64,000 bases of DNA from Acanthopleura granulata (lineage: Eukaryota > Mollusca > Polyplacophora > Chitonida > Chitonidae): the NCBI GenBank assembly GCA_016165875.1, contig JABBOT010000007.1:14599997-14663996 (forward strand), in the 5' to 3' direction. Both the position numbers and the translations under genes were made by a program. The notes under the pieces are model-generated. The model made no database searches and was not told the origin of the DNA. It saw nothing but the letters and a program-made list of their open reading frames with translations. This document shows, in pieces, positions 47,919 to 59,145 of this stretch; the first letter of the stretch is position 1; each line of letters opens with the position of its first letter.

Positions 47919-47971
47919 CTCGCAAATCAATGAATACGCTTTTGTATTCCCTTTGTAAGCTAAATGCTTGT
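47919..47971 (-). other. Exon-like 53-nt segment inside EYA intron, frame-breaking
   Basis: On the minus strand the sequence TTGTTCCCAATTGCAG precedes 53 nt that end GCGAG|gtaagc, so both splice sites are strong. After visible exon 1 it would read QAFSLQREYKSVFIDLR, and then force a TAG three codons into visible exon 2. It could be a poison exon, an alternative 5' exon, or chance. It sits in the GC-richer island at 47490-48380. Confidence 0.3.
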
Positions 47972-49049
47972 CTGCAATTGGGAACAATAATGTTTCCCCA
48001 CCGCAAAGATGTCTTCAATAATGCGAGGCCAAAAGGGTTCCTCTTTACCTCCTTCAGTCAGGTTCACTTCCTTTATTTTCCCTAAAGAGCTCAGGAGGCT
48101 TCCAGCAAAGAGCAATACGGAAATCTCTCAAGAAGGAAACTCCTCTTCCCTAAAGCCCTTGCATTTAGCCCTCACCTTAGACAAGGCCCGACGTGGTTCT
48201 ATGACTGTCCAGGAAAATGGGTATTACACAAGCGAGTAGAGGTTCTCAGTGAATTGGCCACGTGATACTAAACCCCTTCGTCACAGTTAAGGTGGCCATT
48301 CAGCCTGCAATAATCCAATTTCCTTGAGGATAGCATTAGTCGTCTGATATACGATACTGACGGCGTAATTGAACAATCAGCCATGAGGTTAGTGGATATC
48401 CCAAATACTCCAGTCTTCAAGGTACTGATCCAGAAGGGTTATTTAAATCTGTCTCAATCTATTATAAACCCGATGACTTCCCGGCAGGTAAGACAGCAGA
48501 TTTCACTGTGCCACTGTGCCATATTACAAAGACAAGGAACTATCAAGATAGCGTCACTAAGAAAAAAACAAAATGAAATAAAAAAAAAAAAATCTAAAAG
48601 GTCCGGTCTCAACAAACATCCAGAAACCATTTGTTTCAAAGACCAGTTGGCTATGGAAACAGTTAACACTAGTCAAATCCTATAAAAGGCTTTTCAACAT
48701 AATTGAAAGAACAAATTTCCCTTCCATCAATCTAATGGACTTTGCTGATCCACACATAATGTGATTCTAATGTTTTCTAACCTCAGCCAGAAGCAATACA
48801 TCTCCTTCAAGGTCGCTTTAGTGGAGAGCATTTTGTGCCTCCATGGAAGCAATACAGAACATGAAAGGAATCCAAATTTAAAATCCATAATATCTGAGAC
48901 ACGCATATGATCTACAGGAAGCATTCAGCATGTTCTATCACTGGAAAAAAGTATCAAATACATGTAAGTAGATGACAAAACTGCTGTGTATATGAGATTA
49001 TCACGTTGTATCAAACAAATATCTGGACAAGTGTAAAAAAAAAGAAGCA

Positions 49050-49147
49050 ATTAGGTTCCCTCCCACAATAATGCTGGCTGCAGTCCCGTTAGTGAAATAT
49101 TCTTGAGTGCGGTGCAAAACCCCAATAAAATAAATACAAAAAAAATA
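49050..49147 (+). mobile_element. SINE 3' fragment, plus orientation
   Basis: GGTTCCCTCCCACAATAATGCTGGCTGC, then GTTAGTGAAATATTCTTGAG and an AATAAAATAAATAC tail match the SINE 3' part. Only about 95 bp remain. Confidence 0.8.
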
Positions 49148-52100
49148 TGTCGCCTCAAGGGAAATCATGCAGGTATCAAATAATGTTAATGTATATGAGA
49201 CTGTGGTCAATGGCATGGCTTAAAATCAGGGGAATAACAAACCCAACATGGTCACAATGATTTCACACAGATTAGCTCCAAAACTGTGGAATTTACATAC
49301 AAGAACCATAGAACAAATAAATATATTAATCTTCTTAATAATGTGGAATCTGAGAGTTCAAAACAAATCAAAATCTGGTTCCAGGTGAATATAACTAACA
49401 AAATGCAATAAGGACCAGCTGTTTAGCTCAGACAAAAGCCCTGTTACACTTCCTTTCAGTAAATGAGGCTACTTAACGAACAGATTCTGGAATATATATA
49501 TTTGATCTCTGACTATGTATTTCTGTCCACAGGTAATGGATGATCTCTGTGTGTACCTGGCAGATGAGGCCTTGGTGCCTGACCTGTATGACCCAGGTGG
49601 CTTCATTTCAGAACACACACTGCTGCATAATTGGAGGTGGGCACAAAACAAAGTGTGATCAACGTGCATATCAAAAGCCGACATAAAACTTGACCAGGTT
49701 AATTTCGCCAGAGAAAAGCCCTGCATGCCCAGCGCTAACAAGATCTTTACATTTTGCCCCCTGCTGCACAGGGTGTTTGGGGAAGAGAGATAATGAGGAC
49801 AGAAGTCATATCTGGTCCGTCAAGTATTGTCACTGGCACATAACCACCCTTCATTGTCTGGACAGACACTAACAAGCCAAGGGCAGTGCTGGCTTCAAAC
49901 AAAAGCCTGCAAAGTCAGATTGATGGCAGCCTAATGGTAGTAAGTAATCTCATTAAGTCTGGACTAGGCTGGGCCTCAGCTGCAAAGGATACCTGAGGGC
50001 CACTAATAAATGGCAAGACAATTCATCTTGCGCTAACGCTGAGGAAATGATGTGTACAGCCTATGGTCCTGCTACTCTACTTCCACAGGTACCCCCCTAA
50101 ACCAAAGAAAGCTCAGGCTCCTCTCCCCCACTCCACTATAGTTTCCCTAGAACAAGGTGTACAGGTGTCTACTGGTTAATCAAAACAGGGAAAGAAGATG
50201 GATGAGACCTATGGAGGAAAAGCCACGCATGCCTTTCCATACATGTAACCATGTCTGTCTACATCTCAACCTGCCTAACATCATCACAGCCAAATGCCAA
50301 GAGCATCTGCCCGCCAACAACACAATACGTGATTAAAATAATAAATAAACGTACGCTGCAGATAAATTTTATTCTGAATCAGATGTGATTTCTTTTTTTA
50401 ATTTTAAAAAGTATGGAGTTCCTTTGGAATAAAACTAGAACTTAAACAAAACACGAAGGTATTTAAGTTTATCAAGCAGCTGTCCAGACAAGTGCTTTGA
50501 AATATTACACTTCACCTATTTACAATTTTTGTTGGGCAATTTCAATCCACAAACCTGTTAGCTCCAAAGTATTATTGCACTATAGGAATATTTTGAAGTC
50601 AGATTTCTGGATACATCATGAAATTTAAGTCCTAAGATACAGTTTGACCCACAGCCCCATGCAGAAGAAAAAGAGGAAACAACACTTAATTCATGACATG
50701 TCTCATCAATATCGCAATAACATATCTGGACTTCACATGTTATAGTAATACACGCAATAAAAACTACTGACGCTTTCTTTGACCCAGTAAGCTACATGAT
50801 AAATAGAGACAGAGTAAGAAGTTACACATGCAATTTGATTCACAAATGCAAATGCAAGATAAGAAACTGATAATGTGGCACATTGTGTACAGTTCACATA
50901 CATGTATACAATCACTTTTCATTACCTAATTGTACATCATAACTTAAGTACCTTAGCTAAAGCTAAAACCTAAGCCGATCAGGAAACAAAAGCCTTGGCA
51001 AAACAGACTGTTGGGGAAACAAAAAGTACTCAGCACCATGACCACAATTTCCTCTTCAGACTTCCTGGACACACCATGTATGATGCCGAATTAAGACTTC
51101 CCAGAAATTCAGCATAAAAAAATTTTTGAGTTCCACGAAATATGTGGGCTATTTATTGGCATGCATTTCACTCCCTAACTGGCAATAAAGCCTTCATTTC
51201 CCATCAATGTGGACAGGATTTTACCGAAATATAATTTCTTCACAGTTAACACACTGTGACACATTATCAGCTGATCTAAGTCTTAATTGTCACAGATGAT
51301 CCTTAATATCTTGCTAAAATAAACAATGACGGCAAACATGTTACAACAGTAAACACCATTTAAAATGGATTTAGAAAACACTGGTCATTCAGCAGTGAAT
51401 ACAGTGAACATAATCCTTAACATCACAATATTCAGTTTTCATTAAGGTTATTTACAAAATAAATGGGCAATTACCTGTCAAGATGAGCTTTGCTGGCAGC
51501 TGCAACCTGAACTGATCTAAACGAGCTACATGTAGGTATTAACAGCAAACACAAAGGTGCTTACATCAAAATGAAGGTGATATGTGCACCCAGGTAGTGG
51601 TCCTGCTCATGACCAATGGGCAATCACCTGTACTTCACACCCTCCTAATAATCCCAGGAGGTGGAGGGTAGGGGGGGGATGCGGGTGTTAGCACCTCCCA
51701 GTGTTTCTACTGATGACTCTCCTCTTCTTACATCAAAAAGATATCCCCCCAGGAAAATCAGCACATTCAAATCCACAATGTCACCAGCTGGAATTTGTCG
51801 GCTCTTAGGCTGGTAACAGTGTTATCCTGCAGGTACATGTAATAATCCCTGGTTTGCTTTCTTACAGTGTGCAGGAGGAAGACCCTCCACAAAGCAGGTG
51901 GACATATGGCCTACTGGAGTCCTCTCCAGTCTAGGAGTGGGGCTGCCGCCTGTTTTGTGTGGGAAGCTGACCAGCCCCTGCCCTCAGTGTGCCTCAGTGG
52001 TAAAGGGTGTCTGTCAGCCTCACCCTTCCATCTGTTCAGGCTGTAGGGGGTTAGGGGACCCCTACTGGCAAGCTAATCACATTCGCCCCACCCGGCACAA

Positions 52101-53234
52101 TCCACAACACTGTTGTATAGGGGCCCAGACAAAGCTGACTGATACCCTCTCCACAGGGCCCCTTTGTCCCCCACCTTCCGCCCAAGTTCACCTGTGCCCC
52201 CCAGCCTCAGGAGCCTCACCGCCACTGGCCTGTCAAAACTGCAGGTAATGGTCACGCCTAGATCTAACCTTTACGCCCTCCACAATAAAGACACCTAGTT
52301 TCTCGGGTGTTTCCAGATCAAACTAATTACTCGCTCAAAGCAGAGAATGCTGTATGGGGCAAGGGTGGGATAAAGACTACAGCCATGTGACCAGACAAAT
52401 GACCTTCCACAAACCTTTGTTCACTTTTTCTCTCTATATTTTGTTCTGAACCCTTATGGTGTTTTTTTTTTGTTCAATTATGTTTCTTTTCTTTTCTTTT
52501 TCTGACAGAGTTTTATGTGGACAAAAATTCTCCAGACGGATTAAGATTTATCTTTTTACATGTACATGTGAAAACTACAATATTTTCTGTCTTCTTTTTT
52601 TTTTTTGCTTGTCTTTTTTTCAACACAGCTTAATGTGAATTAAAATTCTTCACAGGGATTAACATTAATCTATTTACATGCAAAGAGTACAATTTTTTTT
52701 TCCCTTTTTCTTTTTTTTGAACCTGAATTAACACAATGTCAAACGTATGAAACCAAGCAGAAGTCCTTTGCAGACACATGTACCAAATATCTAAATAAAA
52801 GATCTTCTATTTACACCAAGACGCCTGGTCAAATGCTGCCTAAATAGATATAAGCAACGATATTTAAGATATTAAATCCACAGATGATAGTTAATACATT
52901 ATCTATAAATGTTTTACATGTTTACAACTGAGTAAATTTTCATAATTATTTAACATAAAAGTCATGCTGAGAAGAAATCAGAATTTGGTTCCGGTAAACA
53001 AGCCAGTCAAAAGGCTTTTTCTATTATTTATTTGAACCTAATTACAATTCATCATTCACTTGTATTTTGACAGGAGTCATTTTTATGTGGACAGGTTTTT
53101 ATGAATTTTATGTATTAAAATGAAACAGATAAAAATTATACAAGTTTAGGAAAAATTCTGGTTACCAAAACTTTTTTGCCATTTTGTACAATTTCATGAA
53201 ATTCATGACAATTTGAAAAAAAATGGTAATTCTG

Positions 53235-53290
53235 CAAGAATATATCCAAATTATACAATTCTACAAGAATATATCCAAATTATACAATTT
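53235..53290. repeat. 29-bp tandem pair
   Basis: CAAGAATATATCCAAATTAT, then ACAATT, occurs at 53235 and 53264 almost unchanged. Confidence 0.9.
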
Positions 53291-53932
53291 GGTGACAATG
53301 TAATGGTTTGGCGATTTAGTGCTTATGACATTAACCTTCTCCAACCTGAGGTGAATTGCCCAGCTCTAAGAATTAAGGTGATAATGTGAAATTCATGAGG
53401 TGACTGGACAATACAGCCCCTGCTGCATGGACACCCACCAGTCTTTAGGGGTCCAAGGAAAAATTAGATCAGCTGGGTAGCAGGAATTAAACCAGACACC
53501 TCTATCAATAGGCCATAAACACCAGGCTATCATGGTTAGGTGAGCTTGGTAAAGCAGTGAAGGCATGGGTCTGCCTTATGTCCACTCAAGTCGGGGTGGG
53601 GTGGGGGGGTGTTCTACAAGCACTCTTCATTGGCAGTTAATGGGTTTAAACCCTCCAGATTTTCAATAGTGATGGCACCACAGAAAGCTGTTAAGTACAC
53701 TGACCACACAACTGGACAGGACAAATTGACCATAACAATTACAGCTGAAGAGATCTAATGACTGACCAGCTGGAAATCAGCTTTGGACATGGGTACCTTA
53801 CTGGCCTGCTATCAGCGGCCAGAGGCAGTTAAGGCAATTCTAAAGGTTTGCCAGATGGAAGATAGCACAACATATGAACAGGGCTTAGTAGGGACTAAAA
53901 GAACATTAGCCCTGGATTTTAACATAACACTT

Positions 53933-53948
53933 CCCCCCCCCCCCCCCC
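53933..53948. repeat. Poly-C run (16 nt)
   Basis: An uninterrupted run of sixteen C on the plus strand. Run length is likely to vary between copies and sequencing reads. Confidence 0.95.
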
Positions 53949-54388
53949 ACCTCCAAATTAAACCTGAAGTTATTTAATCATTTCCTTCACTTGAGACCTA
54001 TCCACAGTTTTCTGTTTTCAAAACATAAGCTTCAAACACAAGATTTTTAATACTTAAAATCACATATTACGTGGTTGTTCCACAAAGAACTGATGCATAA
54101 CCATGTCTCAGAGCTTACAGCTGCCAAAAATGTCATTATCTCATTCAGCAACCTGTACAATTAATTACCAAACATAACATTTTATCTGCAGTTCCTTTAA
54201 CAATAAACAGAATCTACATGTATATTTGACAAAGGATGAGTTTTTTTGTCCTTCAAGTTGTTCTGTCTCTCATCCTTTGAAGACACTGCAGCTGTACTAA
54301 AATACATGTGGATCAAGCTACATGTCTGGGTGATCTCTTAAAATAATCAGAATCAAAGGACTCCCAGATACAAAACCAAATGAATTAC

Positions 54389-54444
54389 CTGCTTTGGCTT
54401 GGAGAGTTCTCTATACCTTCATTTTCTGGACACAATCGCTTCAC
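54389..54444 (-). CDS. eya: EYA visible exon 1 (56 nt), N-terminal
   Basis: The exon starts after a TCTTCTGTAG acceptor and ends at an AGCAG|gtaatt donor. It encodes VKRLCPENEG...SPSQS and leaves two bases, which join the next exon to make R19. It begins in phase 0 with GTG AAG CGA, so at least one coding exon must lie upstream. The segment resembles the N terminus of vertebrate EYA4, where SVKK-TC is followed by a Ser/Gln stretch and then the MQDL motif. Here CLDLP follows in the next exon. The match is short and was judged by eye, but the phase fit and the position make it a good first visible exon. Confidence 0.8.
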
Positions 54445-57400
54445 CTACAGAAGATAAGAGAAAAAAAAGAACATATAATACTGATGTCTCACTCCATATG
54501 ATTTGAAGTCCACAGACATTACAAAACTGATATTGCTTACTTCTGTTATAATTTACTCAGTTAACCTCCTCAAAAATGTAATTATGAAGCACATTTCATT
54601 GTAAAGTGCCAAAATTTTAAGCCACACAGGCTTATAGGTATTATAACTATGAAATTCTACATCTGCTTTCTAAAAAATGCTCATATAACATAAACAAATT
54701 CGAGTTTTTATATTAATTAAATCTTTAGAGATTTAATGAAATTGTAACAAATTATCCACATGCAGACAAAAGTCAAACAAATGTAGCAATAAATATCACA
54801 GAGCCAATAGGTATTAAATTGTACCAATCAGCTTACTGAAGGTAATATTTACTCGGACACATAAGTAATCAAGATTACTGAACCAACTGGCCAAATGTTC
54901 CTGCGTTACAACATAAACAATCAGAATGGTTCACTTTCTTTCACAAGTGTAACATGTCTGGTAGCAATGATTAATTTTCCTCTCCCAACAAGCACTACTC
55001 GAGTACGTGCATGTATCAGCAACATTTCTCGACACAGAAATAGTAAAACAAAACTGGATTCTTAATCATACCATCATTTCTTCTCATTAACATAACTATA
55101 CCCGTAAAACAAGTGAGAGCTCATCTGTACAAACCATGGAATGATTTCCTTTCACAATGAAGTTACATGTGTTTCATGAACGTTCATATGTATTCCTTAA
55201 TATTTAACAAAATTGTTTTAAATCTATTGTTGTCGAACGCTATACTCAAGAATTGTTCACTTCTACAACTGCTGTCTGTTTTACAGGTAGAGGATTAACC
55301 CAGGGCGGAGCACCAAGGACAAATTCATAATGATGATTCCCTGTCACTCTAGTTATACACTTCACTACAACCAGACACAGATTCCATCTGCGCAGTCTAC
55401 ACAGGGAAAGAGAGGAGGAGGGGGGTTGGGGGGGGGAGTTTAAAGAGGAGGTGTTCCTGGTGTCTTAGCTCCAGTGTATTCCCCATAAGATCCTGGGTAC
55501 TGACCCACATAACCTTAATGTCCTGTACCATTGTTCTATTTGTCTATTTCATGGGTCTCTGCCAGCTGTGCCTGTCAATCACACTGGCATATGTATATTA
55601 CACAGCCTAATGCCATACTTAATGATGCTAACTTCTTAACCTCACAGATCTCAATGCTGTCCCAGTCAGTGATAACCCCCACCGCCCCATATACATCTCA
55701 AACAATGCCTCTTCTTCCTAATTAGTCTAACTTAATGACTTACCCATACATCCTGTTTACACCAAATTCAGTCATCAGACCTTACATTTAGATGTAAGAT
55801 GGTTAGATAAAACCATAAATTATCAGAAACATCAAACTATCCCCAGCTGAACAGTTTTTAACGGCGAAGAGATGCCTGTTAAGATTTTACGTCAGATTAC
55901 AGAAGTGCACACTTCATTTCCTATAAACAAAAAATGTTCCGATAGCAAACAGAAAAACAGCTCTCACCATGTATTCATACATACATAACTTCTCTCCAGA
56001 TATGCACAATCTAACTTTCACCATTTCTGTAATAAAGTTTCTGAGCTGTACACAATTTACCAGAACTTCCCTGATATACAATTCTTGCAGATGGTAATTC
56101 AAAATCATCCCAAATAATACCCACGTTTTCATTAAAGAATTACAAACTCTGAATTTATATATAGCATTGTAAAGAGCTTGCGTGACATGTACAGACCTAG
56201 GACCAGTTCCACAACCAATATTTATTTTGAAATCTCAAAAATTATCTTTAATCACAAACACAGCACACGTAGGTACAAGTTATGCATCACATGATTTCAC
56301 ATGAGATGTCAGCTTAGTGTAGAAAGCACTTGGTGAAACATCGACCTTGTCTAAATTCTAAATATAAACGTACAAGTCAATAACAAAGTATACCCTGTTC
56401 TTTTATTTTGGGGTGCTAAAGGCCATCAACACCCGGATGCACAAGCTTCCTCCATGACCAAAGTCACCAACCTTGTGAATGCGACACTATATTCTTCTGT
56501 ATTTAATTCATGTGATCACAGTATAGCCACTTCATTCATGTGCATGAAATATGGATATTGGAGTTATAGTGCATCTCTAGTCTCAACAGAAACTGGGTAG
56601 AAATATTAAAATGTTATGAAGGAAATCCTAGGAAACACCAACACTTGAAATGATTTACAATGAATAACATCACTTAACCCATATAACTGAAGATTCCACC
56701 AAAAAATGAAATCTTCAGCTGTGTGACACGGTAATATTTCTTACATGACGTCTAGTCAGACAGATGGGATGTCCAGTGCACCGCGATGAGCATTTGAAAG
56801 CGAAGCGTCACCATGCTTTTAAGACACAGAAGTTGTGCCACCAAAGTAGCTATTTAAGTCAACACATTTATGTTATATCACTGATCCCACATGGACATGT
56901 ATTTATGTATGCAGGTCCAGAGCTCATGCTTTTCCAAGTTCTATCCAGACTTTAACCCATTTGTTTTCACATTTCTTAGCCAAGGAGAAAAAACTGAACA
57001 CCTAAAGTCAGTATGAATAAAAAAACACTGATGAGACTTTGAACCATAAACTTTTCATGAAGCCGAAAATCTTGCACTATGGGCCAATATGTTTCGTATA
57101 TGTATCTCCCTTTCAAAGGAAGGTGGTGTCTCAGAAAACAGATCTACATTACTGCTGTTTTTGTTAACAAAGGTACCCTGACAACACCGGCTCCTTCACA
57201 AAAGCTAAGCAAGCAGCTAGGTCACAAAACCTCAAACATGAATTTTCTAGCTGGCCTACAAGCTGTCTCTCTGAACTGATGATTTATATCTCCAGTCACA
57301 GATGGTACTCTTGTCTTCAGGCAAATTACCCCAGGAACAAAGGCCCAATCTTACCAACTCTACAAACACACATGGTAAAGTTGTTAATCCTGATGGTTCC

Positions 57401-59041
57401 ACATCATGTCTTGTCCTTGAACTATAGTGCCAATACCCCTCGCCTTTCCCTAACCCCAGGCCCCGTAACACCACCTTTCAGTCTCCCTCAATCCATACAG
57501 ATATAATCTACCAGTCAATTTCAAAAATATTCTCTAAAATAGGGCAGTAATAATGGAGGAAATATAAACTGACCATGGAGCAACATATACAACAGAACTC
57601 GTTGTAAACACGCTATATTGAGAGGAAGTTACATATGAATATTTTAATTCATATAGATGAAAATAAAATAATAACAATAAAACCTAACTAATTTGAACTG
57701 TTGCGCATTTGTCATAATAATTGTTTTCTTGTTTTGTTTGTCATCTTCTGGTTTTTCTTCCAACCTAGATATCAAGCAACGAGTATTGAACTCTATCATA
57801 TTGCATTTGCTGAGGACTTCACACATCAGTGATACACTTATTATCTCTCAACTTACATATACCATGTACACCTGCAATCAAACTGTAATGTTCAACTAAC
57901 ATAAGCATATTGAATGGCAACTTATTTCTAGCTTCAAGAGTACACAGGCACATTCATGTATTCAGGAGTGCCAGTACAAGCTTACAGAATTTTGTGGATG
58001 GCAGCCTCCACTTGCACCATGAGGTGGAATGAGGACTTCTACCAGCAAAGTAGAAGTTTTTGTAACCATTCACTTTGACTCACAGCTTAGAGATATTCAG
58101 GTGAGTCAATAAATCAGTGAATTTAGCCAACACCCTGTCACTGGGCATATGTTTGTTCCCAGCTGATAGGTACAATACAGATTTCTAAAGATGAATGAAA
58201 AATGATTCTTCTATAGACATTTGCATTGTACAAGCTTAATTATTCTTGATTGTCATCAATGACTGTAAATTTTTAATGCTATTATGAGAAGAAAATGGCA
58301 CAGTAGCTGTTTTTTAGGGAGGACAAGGTATTGTTCAAATATTTGCATTACCCAGAACACACATGGCCATATACAATTGACTCCAATTTTGGACGGTATA
58401 TCGAATCATCAATGAAGTACAATAATCCTTAAGTAAAGCCCAAGCTAAGAGAATTGTACAAATTGAGCAGCATTAGTCATGCATGTATCTAGAACACTAC
58501 AGAACTTGAGCAGTTGAGGACAGCAATTTTACATGATACTATCAAATAGATATTCTCACAAACATTTTGGGTTCCTTTTCATGCCCTTTCGCTTTAAACT
58601 GTCATTGGGCAGGAAAAAAAAGGGGAAAACCCTGGAACAAAACATCCCAGGAAGACAGCGCAAATTACTCCCATATGTGAGGGAAATTAACATGTTTAAC
58701 AATTGGCCTGTGACATGTGGAGTCACTAATCCCAGTTTCCTGGTTGATCTTAGTTCTATCCCTTAGAACAATATACAAACAAGCCCCATCTAACTAACCC
58801 TTGAAGGGGACAGTTAACATCTGGAATCATCGTTTCAAACAGAGGGAAACTTCACAGTTTACTGTGACCAGTATGAATCTCTAGCCAAAGCTATGACATG
58901 AATATCAAGGCCTTCTCTGTATTAGTCTCCTACCCCTCCCCTTTAACTTCCACACTGTACAAGTTTCAAACTAACATCAACTAATATTAAACCATCCCAA
59001 AAAGAGATAACAGAAAGAAAAAAACTAAGTTTTCGTTTTAC
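54445..59041. other. Upstream part of EYA (probable first intron), no exon recognised
   Basis: AT-rich, with a minus-orientation SINE fragment (55205-55330) and a G-rich run (55418-55440). No start codon with a phase-0 donor and family-like sequence was found. The EYA initiator exon is therefore either the candidate at 59042-59145, a very short exon, or outside the window. Confidence 0.5.
55205..55330 (-). mobile_element. SINE fragment, minus orientation, degenerate
   Basis: ATTGTTGTCGAACGCTATACTCA, then AGAATTGTTCACTTCTACAAC, is a diverged reverse complement of the GTTGTAGAAGTGAACAATTCTTG-type SINE 3' region. The body is poorly preserved. Confidence 0.45.
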
Positions 59042-59145
59042 CCCGAAGTCCAGATCTGGTGAAGCACAGGGTGATCTCATCCATGGTAACATAGTGGGGC
59101 TCGGCGGACTGGACAGGAATACCATAGCCATTTGGAAACCTGGGT
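59042..59145 (-). CDS. Candidate upstream EYA coding exon (speculative)
   Basis: An exon-like segment has a good pyrimidine-rich acceptor (CATTCTTCGTATTCTCGCCCAG) and a TTCGGG|gtaaaa donor. Read in the frame compatible with visible exon 1 (phase 0 at the donor), it contains two early Met codons (M-A-M) followed by FLSSPPSPTMLPWMRSP and ends SPDLDFG. The Ser/Pro content suits an EYA N terminus. A second frame is also open through the same segment (RFPNGYGIPVQS...), and that frame would hit a stop in visible exon 1. No homology was recognised in either frame. Confidence 0.3.

Larger units (their letters stand above)
45872..54388. other. EYA intron between exons 2 and 1 (8.5 kb)
   Basis: The longest intron recognised. 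It contains GC-richer islands (47490-48380, 49500-50330, 51840-52330), a SINE fragment (49050-49147), a C16 run (53933-53948) and a 29-bp tandem pair (53235-53290). A diverged pair of TTATGTGGAC-AAAATTCT sequences lies at 52500-52700. A frame-breaking exon-like segment is listed separately. Confidence 0.8.
9865..54444 (-). other. eya: Eyes absent (EYA) gene, visible coding span of 17 exons
   Basis: This is the only gene in the window whose identity is certain. Seventeen exons on the minus strand join, with GT-AG introns and consistent phases, into 582 codons plus a TAG stop. EYA is a transcriptional co-activator for SIX homeodomain proteins and also a Mg-dependent tyrosine phosphatase of the HAD class. 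It is nuclear when bound to SIX and is part of the Pax-Six-Eya-Dach network. Residues are numbered here from the first visible codon (V1). Residues ~1-290 are the low-complexity transactivation region and ~311-582 the conserved EYA domain, close to the ~270 residues usual for the family. All catalytic motifs are present: D318 and D320 in DLDET, T491-493, K521 and G545-D546-G547. The C terminus is complete; the start codon is unresolved. The sequence reads most like vertebrate EYA4 and EYA1, as expected for a single invertebrate orthologue. Confidence 0.97.

Noticed and set aside
47725..48018. A 97-codon minus-strand frame read as a gene
   Set aside because: It has no recognised domain and overlaps an equally long plus-strand frame. 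Only the 53-nt exon-like part inside it deserves attention.
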